Shown here: positions 49,193 to 58,710 of the stretch, piece after piece
Numbering within the stretch: position 1 is the first letter of the stretch
Layout of the letters: each line of letters opens with the position of its first letter
Assembly: GCF_002979555.1 (NCBI RefSeq)
Contig: NZ_PCOZ01000009.1
Location: 102,022-166,021, forward strand
DNA length: 64,000 bases
Origin: Pseudomonas sp. MYb60
GTDB taxonomy: Bacteria; Pseudomonadota; Gammaproteobacteria; Pseudomonadales; Pseudomonadaceae
Direction of reading: 5' to 3'
The notes under the pieces: model-generated
What the model saw: the letters and a program-made list of their open reading frames with translations, nothing else
Databases searched by the model: none
What the model was told of the DNA's origin: nothing
Made by a program: the position numbers and the translations under genes

Positions 49193-49343
49193 ATCCGGAT
49201 AACTTGGACAAAATGTGACAACCGCCCCATGTCGCTTCACACGCTTGGAGGGTCCCTGCACAACCTGAGGTGGTCACCACAGGTTTTGCGACGAGCAACA
49301 TCACCAGGGCTGGCGCAAATTATATTTCGGTCATAATATTAGC

Positions 49344-49367
49344 AAAAAATTACACGCGTAATTTTTT
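49344..49367. promoter_or_regulatory. Perfect inverted repeat before the RND genes
   Basis: AAAAAATTAC and GTAATTTTTT flank ACGC, giving 10-bp perfect arms 24 bases before the start of the adaptor gene. Probably an operator for a TetR-type or similar repressor encoded elsewhere. It could also act as a hairpin stop for incoming transcripts. Confidence 0.55.
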
Positions 49368-49390
49368 ATGTGCCGCCCCCGGAGCCCGCC

Positions 49391-50497
49391 ATGACCCCTT
49401 CTTCCCTGCGCCGCCTGATGCCCCTGCCCCTGTTGATTATCCTCAGCGGTTGCAACAGCCAGGCCGACACCGCTGCCCAATCCCCCTTGCCGCGCCCGGT
49501 CCTGGCCGCCAAAGTCGAAGCCGCCGGCACCCAGCAAAGCGCCTATACCGGGGTGGTAGCCGCCCGAACGGAAAGTGACCTGGGCTTCCGCGTCAGCGGC
49601 AAAGTGATCGAGCGCAAGGTCGACCCCGGCCAGCACGTTTCCCGAGGCGATACCCTGCTGGTGCTGGACATCGGCGACTTCGAACTCGCGCTGCGTTCAG
49701 CCAGAAACCGGGTCAGCGCCGCCCAGGCCCAATTGCGCCAGCGCCGTGACGATGAAAATCGCTACCAGCGCCTGGCCAGCACTGGCGCGGTCTCGCGGCA
49801 GATCTCCGACCAGTCGACGACCCAACTGCGGGTCGCCGAAGCCGAGCTGGCTTCAGCGCAATCCGACGCCCGCCAGATCGAAAACCGCCGCACCTACTCA
49901 GTGCTCAAAGCCGATGGCGACGGCATCATCACCGACGTGCGTGCGGACCGTGGCCAAGTCGTTGCCGAAGGGCAGATGGTTGCGCGCCTGGCCCATGACG
50001 GCGCCCGCGAAGCCATCGTCAACCTGCCGGAAAACCAGCGCGACCGAGCCTCACAGAAGGCCCTGGCCTTCCCGTTCGGCGCACCGGAGCAGGCGGTCGC
50101 GGCGACCCTGCGCGAACTGTCCGCCAGCGCCGACCCCGTCACCCGCACCTACCGCGCGCGTTATGTCTTGCACGGCAACGTCGAGCGCTTCGCCCTCGGT
50201 TCCACCATCACCGTGCGCTTGCAAGGCAACGGCCAGGCCCCGCAAACCCGCGTGCCCATCGGCGCCCTGCACGATGCCGGGCAAGGCCCCGGCGTATGGC
50301 AGGTCGGCGCAGACAACACCGTCAGCTTCGCCCCGGTCAAAGTCGCCAGTCTCGGCCAGGAGGATGCCCTGCTCGACAGCGGCGTCAGCCCTGGCCAAAT
50401 CATCGTTGCCCTCGGCGCCCACCTGCTGCACGGCGGCGATGCGGTGCGCCTGCTCCCCGCCCAGGCCCTGGCCCTTGATCGCACACAGGACAATTGA
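49391..50497 (+). CDS. RND efflux adaptor (membrane fusion lipoprotein)
   Basis: 368 aa. Lipobox LLIILSGC with lipid-attached Cys at about residue 19. HlyD-like fold: ARTESDLGFRVSGKVIERKV, coiled-coil hairpin, and GIITDVRADRGQVVAEGQMV lipoyl half. ATG 49391 chosen because it starts the signal peptide. Two bases separate it from the transporter gene. Confidence 0.9.
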   Translation: MTPSSLRRLMPLPLLIILSGCNSQADTAAQSPLPRPVLAAKVEAAGTQQSAYTGVVAARTESDLGFRVSGKVIERKVDPGQHVSRGDTLLVLDIGDFELALRSARNRVSAAQAQLRQRRDDENRYQRLASTGAVSRQISDQSTTQLRVAEAELASAQSDARQIENRRTYSVLKADGDGIITDVRADRGQVVAEGQMVARLAHDGAREAIVNLPENQRDRASQKALAFPFGAPEQAVAATLRELSASADPVTRTYRARYVLHGNVERFALGSTITVRLQGNGQAPQTRVPIGALHDAGQGPGVWQVGADNTVSFAPVKVASLGQEDALLDSGVSPGQIIVALGAHLLHGGDAVRLLPAQALALDRTQDN

Positions 50498-50499
50498 GC

Positions 50500-53400
50500 A
50501 TGCGCGGTATCAACCTCTCGGAACTGGCGGTCAAGCATCGCGCGGTCACGTTGTTCCTGATCATTGCGATCCTGGCCGCCGGCGTGTTCTCGTTCGGTAA
50601 ACTTGGGCGCGCCGAAGACCCGTCCTTCACGGTCAAGGTCATGACCATCACCGCCGCCTGGCCGGGTGCCACCGCCCAGGAAATGCAGGAACAAGTCGCC
50701 GACCGCCTGGAAAAGCGCCTGCAGGAACTTGACTACTACGACCGTGTCGAGACCATCGCCCAGCCCGGCTTTGTGTCGATGCGCATGACCTTCAAGGAGT
50801 CCACCCGCCCCGGCGAGATCCAGGAGCTGTTCTACCAGACCCGCAAAAAGCTCAGCGATGAAGCCGCGAAGTTGCCCAAGGGCGTGATCGGGCCGTTTTT
50901 CAACGATGAATATTCCGACGTCTACTTCGCGCTGTACGCACTGGAGGCCGAGCACCTGCCCCACCGGCAACAGGTGCAGATGGCCGAGGAACTGCGCCAG
51001 GGCTTCCTCAACCTGCCCGGGGTGAAGAAGGTCAACATACTCGGCGAACAGGCGCAGCGCGTGTTCGTCGAATTTTCCTATGAGCGTCTCGCGACCCTCG
51101 GGATCAAGCCGGAGCAGATTTTTTCCGCACTGGCCGCGCAGAACGCGGTGGCGCCTTCCGGCTTTGTCGAGACGGCGGGGGCTCGCGCCTACATTCGTAT
51201 CGACGGAGCCTTCGACAGCCTGTCGCTGATTGAAAACGTGCCGCTGGAGGTCAACGGTCGGGTGCTGCGCATCGCCGACGTGGCCACTGTCAGCCGGGGT
51301 TATGAAGACCCGCCCAGCTACCGTATCCGCCACCAGGGCGACCCGGCCCTCATGCTCGGCGTGATCATGGAGAAACACTGGAATGGCCTGGAACTGGACA
51401 AAAGCCTCAAGGCCGAAGAGGCTCGGATCCTCGCCGACCTGCCGCTGGGAGTGAACTTCGCCAAGGTCTCCGACCAGGCGAAAAACATCAGCCTGGCGGT
51501 GAATGAATTCATGCTGAAGTTCTTCGTGGCGCTGGCGGTGGTGATGCTCATCAGCCTGCTGGCACTGGGCTTTCGCGTCGGGCTGGTGGTGGCCGCTGCG
51601 GTGCCGCTGACCCTGTCGGTGGTGTTCGTGATCATGCTGCTCACCGGGCGTGAATTTGATCGCATCACCTTGGGAGCACTGATTATTTCCCTCGGTTTGC
51701 TGGTGGATGACGCCATCATCGCCATCGAGATGATGGTGGTGAAACTGGAGGAAGGCTTCGACCGCATCCACGCCGCCACCTATGCCTGGCACTCCACCGC
51801 TGCGCCGATGCTGACCGGCACGCTGGTGACTATCATCGGTTTCCTGCCCGTGGGGTTTGCCCGTTCCGGTGCAGGGGAATATGCCGGCAACATCTTCTGG
51901 ATCGTGGGGTTTGCGCTGATCGCTTCCTGGTTGGTGGCCGTGGTGTTCACGCCTTACCTGGGGGTGAAACTGCTGCCGCCGATCAAGCCGGTTCCGGGCG
52001 GCCATGACGCCCTCTACGCCGGGCGCTATTACCAGAAACTGCGCAGGCTGGTCGAACTGTGCGTGCGTCGCCGCTGGTGGGTAACGGGGTTGGTGGTGTG
52101 CGCGTTTGTACTCTGTGGCGTGGGCATGGGCGTGGTGAAAAAGCAGTTTTTCCCCAACTCCGACCGCTCCGAGCTGATCCTTGAGGTGTACCTGCCGCCG
52201 GGCAGTGCGTTCAAAAGCACCGAGGCGGTGGCCGCGCAACTGGAGAAGGCGCTGCTTCAGGAACCGCAGACCCGCATGGTCGACACCTATGTGGGCGGCG
52301 GTGCGCCGAGGTTTTTCCTGTCGCTGAACCCTGAATTGCCGGATCCGGCATTTGCCAAGCTGATCGTGCAGACCCCGGACTCTCACGCCCGTGATGCACT
52401 CAAATTGCGGATGCGCGAACGCATCGCGGCCGGTGAGTTTGCGTCCGCGCGCGTGCGGGTGACGCAATTGCTGTTCGGCCCGCCCGTGCCGTTCCCCGTG
52501 GTGTTTCGGGTGTCGGGCCCGAATGTGGATGTGCTGCGTGGCGTGTCCGAAGACGTGCGCAAGATCGTCGCCGCCAACACACTGACCAAGGACGCTTTCC
52601 TCGATTGGGGCGAGCGCACCAGCGGTTACCGCCTGGTGCTGGACCAGGACCGCGTGCGCCTGCTGGGTTTCACCCCCGGCGAGGTCAAGTCCCAACTCAA
52701 TGCCCTGCTCAGCGGCAACCCCATCACCGAAGTCCGCGAAGGCAACCGCACGGTGTCGGTAGTCGCCCGCGCCCAAGGCAACCAGCGTGAGAACCTGGGC
52801 AACCTCAACAACATGACCTTGACCAACAGCGCCGGCACCTCGGTGCCACTGGCGCAGATCGGGCATTTGCAGGCGGTGATGGAGGAGCCGATCCTCAAGC
52901 GTCGCAACCGGGCAAACACCCTGGAAGTGCGCGCCGACATCATTGACGGCGTGCAACCGCCCGACGTGGAGATGGCCGTGTACAAGGACTTGCAACCGCT
53001 GATCGCCCAACTCCCCGCCGGCTACCGCATCGACATCGGTGGCCCGGTGGAAGAAAGCGCGAAAGCCAATGTCGCCTTGGCGGCGCTGTTCCCGATCATG
53101 ATCCTGCTGACCCTCACGGTGATCATGTTCCAGGTGCGCTCATTCGGCGTGATGTTCATGGTCTTCGCCACCGCGCCCCTGGGGTTGATTGGGGCGGTGC
53201 CGACCTTGCTGCTGTTCAACCAGCCGTTCGGGTTCAACGCGATCCTGGGCCTGATCGGCATCGGCGGCATCCTGATGCGCAACACGCTGATCTTCACCGA
53301 CCAGATTCGCCAGAATCAGCAACTGGGCATGGCGACCCGTGAAGCGATCATCGAAGCCACGGTGCGGCGTGCACGTCCGGTGATATTGACCGCACTGGCG

Positions 53401-53583
53401 GCGGCGCTGGCGTTTATCCCGCTGACGCTGTCGGTGTTCTGGTCGTCGTTGGCCTATGTGCTGATCGGCGGGGTGCTGGTGGGCACGCTGCTGACCTTGC
53501 TGTTTTTGCCGGCACTGTGCAGTTTGGTGCTGGGGCACACGGCGCGCAAACCTGCAGCAACTGCCCCCGCGAACGCCGGATAA
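50500..53583 (+). CDS. RND efflux transporter
   Basis: 1027 aa, typical of the family. First helix (VTLFLIIAILAAGVFSFGKL), two large periplasmic domains, 12 membrane helices. The proton-relay helix 4 has LGLLVDDAIIAIEMMVVKLE with two Asp residues. It pumps unknown compounds together with the adaptor; no outer-membrane channel gene is nearby, so it probably uses a shared one. An in-frame TTG at 50494 is possible but the ATG is preferred. Confidence 0.93.
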   Translation: MRGINLSELAVKHRAVTLFLIIAILAAGVFSFGKLGRAEDPSFTVKVMTITAAWPGATAQEMQEQVADRLEKRLQELDYYDRVETIAQPGFVSMRMTFKESTRPGEIQELFYQTRKKLSDEAAKLPKGVIGPFFNDEYSDVYFALYALEAEHLPHRQQVQMAEELRQGFLNLPGVKKVNILGEQAQRVFVEFSYERLATLGIKPEQIFSALAAQNAVAPSGFVETAGARAYIRIDGAFDSLSLIENVPLEVNGRVLRIADVATVSRGYEDPPSYRIRHQGDPALMLGVIMEKHWNGLELDKSLKAEEARILADLPLGVNFAKVSDQAKNISLAVNEFMLKFFVALAVVMLISLLALGFRVGLVVAAAVPLTLSVVFVIMLLTGREFDRITLGALIISLGLLVDDAIIAIEMMVVKLEEGFDRIHAATYAWHSTAAPMLTGTLVTIIGFLPVGFARSGAGEYAGNIFWIVGFALIASWLVAVVFTPYLGVKLLPPIKPVPGGHDALYAGRYYQKLRRLVELCVRRRWWVTGLVVCAFVLCGVGMGVVKKQFFPNSDRSELILEVYLPPGSAFKSTEAVAAQLEKALLQEPQTRMVDTYVGGGAPRFFLSLNPELPDPAFAKLIVQTPDSHARDALKLRMRERIAAGEFASARVRVTQLLFGPPVPFPVVFRVSGPNVDVLRGVSEDVRKIVAANTLTKDAFLDWGERTSGYRLVLDQDRVRLLGFTPGEVKSQLNALLSGNPITEVREGNRTVSVVARAQGNQRENLGNLNNMTLTNSAGTSVPLAQIGHLQAVMEEPILKRRNRANTLEVRADIIDGVQPPDVEMAVYKDLQPLIAQLPAGYRIDIGGPVEESAKANVALAALFPIMILLTLTVIMFQVRSFGVMFMVFATAPLGLIGAVPTLLLFNQPFGFNAILGLIGIGGILMRNTLIFTDQIRQNQQLGMATREAIIEATVRRARPVILTALAAALAFIPLTLSVFWSSLAYVLIGGVLVGTLLTLLFLPALCSLVLGHTARKPAATAPANAG

Positions 53584-53611
53584 CCTCTACTCCCCGCGCC
53601 TGAAAACCTCT

Positions 53612-53646
53612 GGGGGCGGTTACACCATCACGTGGTGAACCGCCCC
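53612..53646. terminator. Hairpin between convergent genes
   Basis: GGGGGCGGTT and GAACCGCCCC form a long stem with inner pairing (CACCA/TGGTG) between the RND gene and the peptidase gene. Confidence 0.65.
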
Positions 53647-53652
53647 ACTCGA

Positions 53653-54882
53653 TCAGCGCTTACCCAACTCCATGATCATCCGACTCAACAGGTAAATCCG
53701 CGGCGCCACGCTTTCCACCTCGGCGTATTCTTCCGCCGTGTGGATATTGCCGCCGACGATCCCAAACCCATCCAGCGTCGGTGTACCCACGCCGGCGGAC
53801 AGGCTGGCATCCGCCGCGCCGCCACTGCCTTCGATGGTCAGCTTACGCCCCAACTCCCCATAAATCCCCTGGGCAATCGCGACCAACTTGTCTGACTCCG
53901 GTGTCTGCGGCATCGGCGGCAGCCCACGTTGCAAGGTGGTCTTCACGTCCGTTTCCGGGATCAGTTTGTTGGCCGATACCCGCGCGAGGTCTTTCTCGAT
54001 GCGATCGAACTCTTCAGGGAGTGCCGCACGCACGTCGGCCTTGGCGGTCGCTTGGTCAGGAATAACGTTGGTACGGTCGCCGGCCTTGAGGACGGTGAAA
54101 TTGATGGTGGTTTTCTTCTCTTCATCCCCCAGTTTGCCCAGTTGCAGGATCTGGTGCGCTGCTTCCATGGCGGCGTTGCGGCCCAGTTCCGGGGCGACGC
54201 CGGCGTGGGCGGCCTTGCCCTTGACCTCGACCACGGCCGTCGCACTGCCTTTGCGCCACACCACCAGGCCGTCCGCCGGGCGGCCGGGTTCGAGGTTGAG
54301 GGTCACGTCATGGGCCTTGGCGGTTTTGCGGATCAGGTCGGAAGCGGCGTCGGAGCCGGTTTCTTCGCTGGCGTCGAGCAGGAAGGTGATTTGGGCATAA
54401 TCTTTGAAGCCCTGCTCTTTCAGGACTTTCAGCGCGTAGATACCCGCGACGATACCGCCCTTGTCATCCATCACGCCGGGGCCATACGCACGGCCGTCCT
54501 TGATATGGAACGGGCGTTCGGCGGCCGAGCCTTCCTTGAACACCGTGTCCATGTGGGCCATCAGCAGGATCCTGGCTTTGCCGGTGCCCTTGAGGGTAGC
54601 AATCACATGGCTGCTGTTGGCCGCCGCATCGGGCACTCGTTCAATGCTGAAACCCAGTTGCTTGAGCTCATCGACGGCAATCTCGCTGACTTGGTCCAGG
54701 CCCGGCCCGTAGCCTGAGCCAGAGTCGATATTCACCAGGCGTTCCAACAGTTTCAACGCGTCGGCCTTGTAGTGTTCGGCCTGCGCCTGGATAGGCTTGT
54801 GGGGTTCGGCGCTGTAGGCCGGAAGTGCGAAAGACATGGCCAGCGTGGCGGCGAGGAAAGTACGGGGAAAGTTGAAGAGCAT
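53653..54882 (-). CDS. M20-family carboxypeptidase (CPG2-like)
   Basis: 409 aa. Signal peptide (FPRTFLAATLAMSFALPAYS). Zinc ligands in LLMAHMDTVF, VMDDKGGIVAGIYAL and DASEETGSDAAS (catalytic Glu), with a lid domain and GGAADASLSAGVGTPTLDGF late ligand region. Hydrolyses C-terminal glutamate or similar in the periplasm. Glutamate carboxypeptidases are the closest type. Confidence 0.9.
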   Translation of the reverse strand: MLFNFPRTFLAATLAMSFALPAYSAEPHKPIQAQAEHYKADALKLLERLVNIDSGSGYGPGLDQVSEIAVDELKQLGFSIERVPDAAANSSHVIATLKGTGKARILLMAHMDTVFKEGSAAERPFHIKDGRAYGPGVMDDKGGIVAGIYALKVLKEQGFKDYAQITFLLDASEETGSDAASDLIRKTAKAHDVTLNLEPGRPADGLVVWRKGSATAVVEVKGKAAHAGVAPELGRNAAMEAAHQILQLGKLGDEEKKTTINFTVLKAGDRTNVIPDQATAKADVRAALPEEFDRIEKDLARVSANKLIPETDVKTTLQRGLPPMPQTPESDKLVAIAQGIYGELGRKLTIEGSGGAADASLSAGVGTPTLDGFGIVGGNIHTAEEYAEVESVAPRIYLLSRMIMELGKR

Positions 54883-54985
54883 GAACCGATCCTTGTTTTT
54901 GGTTGGAAGGTGCCGTCACACCCTACCCCACTCTACGGACCCCAACCAACTCCCAAACCGCAGGGCAAGCCCCCCCACGGCCATT

Positions 54986-55618
54986 TCAGTAAGCCAGACC
55001 GCGCGCCAGCATCCACGCCACGCCGAGCAACAGCACCGCCGTGGCGCGCTGCAGCAAAATCCGCTGCCTGGGGTTCTCCAACAGGTGCTTGATCCGCTGG
55101 CCGAAATAGCCATACAGGCAGCCACTGGCAAATTGCAGCAGCAGAAACGTCAGCCCGAGAATGGCGATATCCACCGCGCTGCTGTGTTCCCCTGCCCCTG
55201 CGAACTGTGGGAAAACTGCGCTGAACAGGATGATGGCCTTCGGATTGGAGATCCCGGTGAGCAGGCCTTTGCCAAACAGGCTGCGGGCATCGTCCACCCC
55301 CTCGGCCATGTCGATTGCCACGCCGCTGCGGGTCCATTGCCTGTAGGCCAGGTAAAGAATGTAGGCCACCCCCACCAGTTGGATGCCCTGGGTGATTGCG
55401 CGATTGCCCTTGATCAGCTCCGAGAAGCCCACCGCAAAGATCAGGATCGAAACCAGATACGAGACGCTGGCGCCGAGCTGCGCGGGGATTGAACTGCGCA
55501 GGCCGTTCTTGAGGCCCAGGCTCAGCAACAGCAGGGTCATGGGCCCCGGGCTGAAGGTCAACGTCGTGCAGAGCAGCAGGAAATACATGAATGAAGACAG
55601 GGTTAACGCACTTGTCAT
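54986..55618 (-). CDS. LysE-family amino-acid exporter
   Basis: 210 aa, six membrane helices. Family N-terminus TTLTFSPGPMTLLLLSLGLK and the ISNPKAIILFSAVFPQF block are present. ATG 55618 follows a purine-rich stretch; the 21 upstream codons are unlikely. Divergent from a MocR-type regulator, which probably controls it. Confidence 0.9.
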   Translation of the reverse strand: MTSALTLSSFMYFLLLCTTLTFSPGPMTLLLLSLGLKNGLRSSIPAQLGASVSYLVSILIFAVGFSELIKGNRAITQGIQLVGVAYILYLAYRQWTRSGVAIDMAEGVDDARSLFGKGLLTGISNPKAIILFSAVFPQFAGAGEHSSAVDIAILGLTFLLLQFASGCLYGYFGQRIKHLLENPRQRILLQRATAVLLLGVAWMLARGLAY

Positions 55619-55745
55619 GGCCAGGGACCCAGGGAAAGAGAGCCGGCAGTCTAGGCAAGCGCGATTGCGCCGGGCAGGCAAAGTAAGGCCTAATCCGCCC
55701 GAACTTCACCGGTAAAATCACCAGCAAAGACAAGGAGGCCCCCTG

Positions 55746-57167
55746 TTGGTATCGCCCATCGCTTTTGTAGACGGCACACCCAAGGTTCAACAGATTGTTG
55801 AAGCGTTCAGCCGGGCCATTGAAACCGGCGAATGGACACCTGGAAGCAAGTTGCCATCGGTGCGCGAGCTGACTCAGGTTCTGGGCGTGAGCAAGTTCAC
55901 CCTCAACGAAGCGCTGGATCGTCTGCGTGGCCGCAACCTGCTCACGTCCAGCCAGGGCCGAGGGTACTTTGTGGCGATGGACACCACGCGCCCGGCCTCA
56001 TCGAACTGGGTCGACCTGCTGCCCCAGGACCTTCTCAGCGTGCTGCGCCGCCCACTCGCCACCGTCTATGGCGAATTGCGCCCCGGCGGCGGCCATCTGC
56101 CGGAAGCCTGGCTGGACACTGAGAGCCTGCGCCAGGCGATGCGCAGCGTGGTGCGCGCGCCCTCCCTGCGCATCGCCGGGCTGGGCACGCCGGCCGGTTT
56201 GTTGCCGTTGCGCCAGGCCCTGCAACAGAAACTGCACGGCGAAGGCCTGTCGGTGCCGGTGGAGCACATCATCACCACACCCAATACCGTGCAAGCCCTG
56301 GACATGCTGATGCGCCTGCTCGCACGCGCCGGCGACACCGTGCTGCTGGACGCACCCTGCTACTTCAACTTTCACGCCAACCTCGCGCTGCACGGGGTCA
56401 AGGTGGTGACGATCCAGCGGCGGGCCGACGGGGTCGACTTCACCACCTTCGAACACCTGCTGGCCGAACACCGCCCCACCCTCTATCTGACCACCAGCGT
56501 CCTGCATAACCCCACCGGCCATTCCTTCAACCCCGGCCAGGCGTTTCGCCTGTTGCAGCTGACTCGACAGTACAACTGCCACATCATCGAAGACGACCTC
56601 TACGGCGACCTGCACCCCAATCCGCCCCCGCGCCTGGCAGCCCTGGCCGGCCTGGAGCAGGTCACCTACCTGTCGGGCTTCTCCAAGATCCTCAGCGCCA
56701 ACGCCCGTGTGAGCTACGTGGTGGCCGCGCCTCAATTGGCGGCCAACCTGACCCACATGAAATTGATGAGCGGCGGCGTGACCTCGGAGCTGTTCGAGCA
56801 GATCGTCTACCGAATGTTCAGCGAAGGCACCTATGCCAAACACCGCAAGCGCGTGATCCAGCGCCTGCTGGAGGCCGGGGGGCGTGTGGAGCAATGGCTC
56901 AAGCGCAGTGGTTGTGAGGTGTCGATGCCGTATGACGGCGGAATGTTTATCTGGGCACGCCTGCCAACGGGTGTGAACGGCGAGCAGCTCGCCCAGCGAG
57001 CGCTGGAGCAAGGCATGGTACTGGCGCCGGGGGCGCTGTTTGGCAACGACCCGGCGCATCGCGACTGGATGCGGTTCAACGTGGCCCACAGTGACGGGCC
57101 TCAGGTGCAACAGGTGTTCGAACGCCTCATGCAGACAGCCTGCCAACGCCTTGTTGCCGTCAGCTGA
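55746..57167 (+). CDS. MocR-type regulator (GntR HTH plus aminotransferase)
   Basis: 473 aa. N-terminal GntR winged helix (GSKLPSVRELTQVLGVSKFT), linker, then a PLP aminotransferase-like domain with TSVLHNPTGHSFNPGQAF, IIEDDLYGDL (PLP Asp) and YLSGFSKILSANARV (Schiff-base Lys). TTG 55746 is supported by AAGGAGG 7 bases upstream. Such proteins sense an amino compound through PLP and regulate a neighbouring transporter, here the LysE gene. Confidence 0.9.
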   Translation: MVSPIAFVDGTPKVQQIVEAFSRAIETGEWTPGSKLPSVRELTQVLGVSKFTLNEALDRLRGRNLLTSSQGRGYFVAMDTTRPASSNWVDLLPQDLLSVLRRPLATVYGELRPGGGHLPEAWLDTESLRQAMRSVVRAPSLRIAGLGTPAGLLPLRQALQQKLHGEGLSVPVEHIITTPNTVQALDMLMRLLARAGDTVLLDAPCYFNFHANLALHGVKVVTIQRRADGVDFTTFEHLLAEHRPTLYLTTSVLHNPTGHSFNPGQAFRLLQLTRQYNCHIIEDDLYGDLHPNPPPRLAALAGLEQVTYLSGFSKILSANARVSYVVAAPQLAANLTHMKLMSGGVTSELFEQIVYRMFSEGTYAKHRKRVIQRLLEAGGRVEQWLKRSGCEVSMPYDGGMFIWARLPTGVNGEQLAQRALEQGMVLAPGALFGNDPAHRDWMRFNVAHSDGPQVQQVFERLMQTACQRLVAVS

Positions 57168-58611
57168 CGATGTCGCTTGGCTGCAACTTACCCTGCACCA
57201 TCAGGACAAAGGTCGGCTCGCCAGGGTTGCCGTAGATTTGCAACGTACTCATGTGCAGTACCGGGTCATAGTTCACAATCGCTTCGCCGCTGGCCCCGGA
57301 GAACTGATCGACGAACTTCAGCGGGCCTTTGCCCAAAGACGCCGTAATGCCCGACACGTCTACACGGTCCTCGCCGCTGACGAAGTCCATGATTTGATCA
57401 AGTGACAGCTGGGTCGAATCGCTGATTTTGCCGTAGACGAACTGATCCTTGCCCTTGCCACCCCACAGCGTGTCTGCGCCTTCAGCACCATAGAGGCGGT
57501 CATTGCCATCCCCGCCCTTGAGGGTGTTGTCCACCTCGTTACCCACCAGTAAATCGTTGCCGGAACCGCCGATGGCATTTTCTATGGTCGCGCCGTAGGC
57601 AATCGAGATATTCCCCTTGAGGCCGCCGACGTCAGAGAACGTCCCGGCCTTGAGTGTGATCTTTTGATCCTGCTTGTAGCCCGAAAAGTCCAGGGTGTCA
57701 TTGCCGCCGCCATCCCAGATCGACGCGACCATTTTATCCTCGGGCGTCTTGACGCTGAGGAAGTCGCGGTCGGTATTGGAATTGAAGCCGTAGGTGGTGT
57801 CGCCCTTGCGGGTTTCAGCGTTGGCGCCGTATTGCTTCTGGAGCGCGGTGATGTCGTCCAGTTGGGGGGCCGAGGAGCGAAAACCCTCGTGATTTATATG
57901 ACCGGTGCGCTCGCCCCTGTAACTCATGCCCGAGTGGCTTTGTGAGTCCTCATGATGAAGGACATTTTTTCGATCAAGGGTACCGTCGTAGTCACCCGGA
58001 TGCAGAAGTCCCAGCGCGTGGTTCAATTCGTGGGTGATGGTGTGCCGCCCAGCATTGCCGTGGGCTGCATCGGCTATCTGTTTATTCTCTTTGCTGCCGA
58101 CGAACCACACGGCAGTGCGGGACGATTTGCCTGGCACAGGCAACTCAGCCTGGCTGCTGCCAATAGAGGAGCGGCCTTTAGCGTCAACGTGCTGCCCGTA
58201 ATTGCCAATGTCAATATGCCCGTCACTGCTCGCCTTTTTCGGCCCTTCGGTGAACTTGACCTTCGCGACATCCTCGATGGATTGCATACTGCGCCGAGTC
58301 TGCTCGCGCTGGTTATCCCCGACGGCGGTGAATCCGGTTTTATTGAATTGATTTTTTTTGCCATCCGACGGCGGCGCTCGGAATTCATAGGTAATGTCAT
58401 GGCGACCGTCGCCGTTCTTGTCTTTCCAACCGTAATGACCACGCGTCAGGGCACTGGCAGCCTCTTGCGGACTTTTCGAGGGTAAGCCGTTGTGCTGAAT
58501 TCCATTGCCTCGGTCATCGCGGTGACGGAATTTCTCGATGTCCTGAAAAGTCAGACTGGGAGGTGGGGATACTGTCTTCAAGGTGGCGCTCTCGTCAGTT
58601 AGAGCGACCAT
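57160..58611 (-). CDS. Serralysin-type metalloprotease with RTX repeats
   Basis: 483 aa. Zinc motif THELNHALGLLHP with the third His, Met-turn SGMSYRGE, and a C-terminal RTX beta-roll (GGSGNDLLVGNEVDNTLKGG, DGNDRLYGAEGADTLWGG). No N-terminal signal, as expected for type I secretion. The usual secretion genes (aprDEF) and inhibitor are not adjacent. It ends over the MocR-type gene by 8 bp. Confidence 0.92.
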   Translation of the reverse strand: MVALTDESATLKTVSPPPSLTFQDIEKFRHRDDRGNGIQHNGLPSKSPQEAASALTRGHYGWKDKNGDGRHDITYEFRAPPSDGKKNQFNKTGFTAVGDNQREQTRRSMQSIEDVAKVKFTEGPKKASSDGHIDIGNYGQHVDAKGRSSIGSSQAELPVPGKSSRTAVWFVGSKENKQIADAAHGNAGRHTITHELNHALGLLHPGDYDGTLDRKNVLHHEDSQSHSGMSYRGERTGHINHEGFRSSAPQLDDITALQKQYGANAETRKGDTTYGFNSNTDRDFLSVKTPEDKMVASIWDGGGNDTLDFSGYKQDQKITLKAGTFSDVGGLKGNISIAYGATIENAIGGSGNDLLVGNEVDNTLKGGDGNDRLYGAEGADTLWGGKGKDQFVYGKISDSTQLSLDQIMDFVSGEDRVDVSGITASLGKGPLKFVDQFSGASGEAIVNYDPVLHMSTLQIYGNPGEPTFVLMVQGKLQPSDIVS

Positions 58612-58710
58612 CTTCCAAGCTGCCGGGGCAATGGCGCTGTGCGCGTTAGACGATTACCCGGTCGCCTTTTCTGCCGGCCTTGTGGGATTCAGCGTCGATT
58701 CCGTAAGACG

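Noticed and set aside
50161..53010. 949-codon leftward open frame
   Set aside because: It is antisense to the RND adaptor and transporter genes, is His/Gln/Asp-rich and has no domain or ribosome site. High GC creates such frames.
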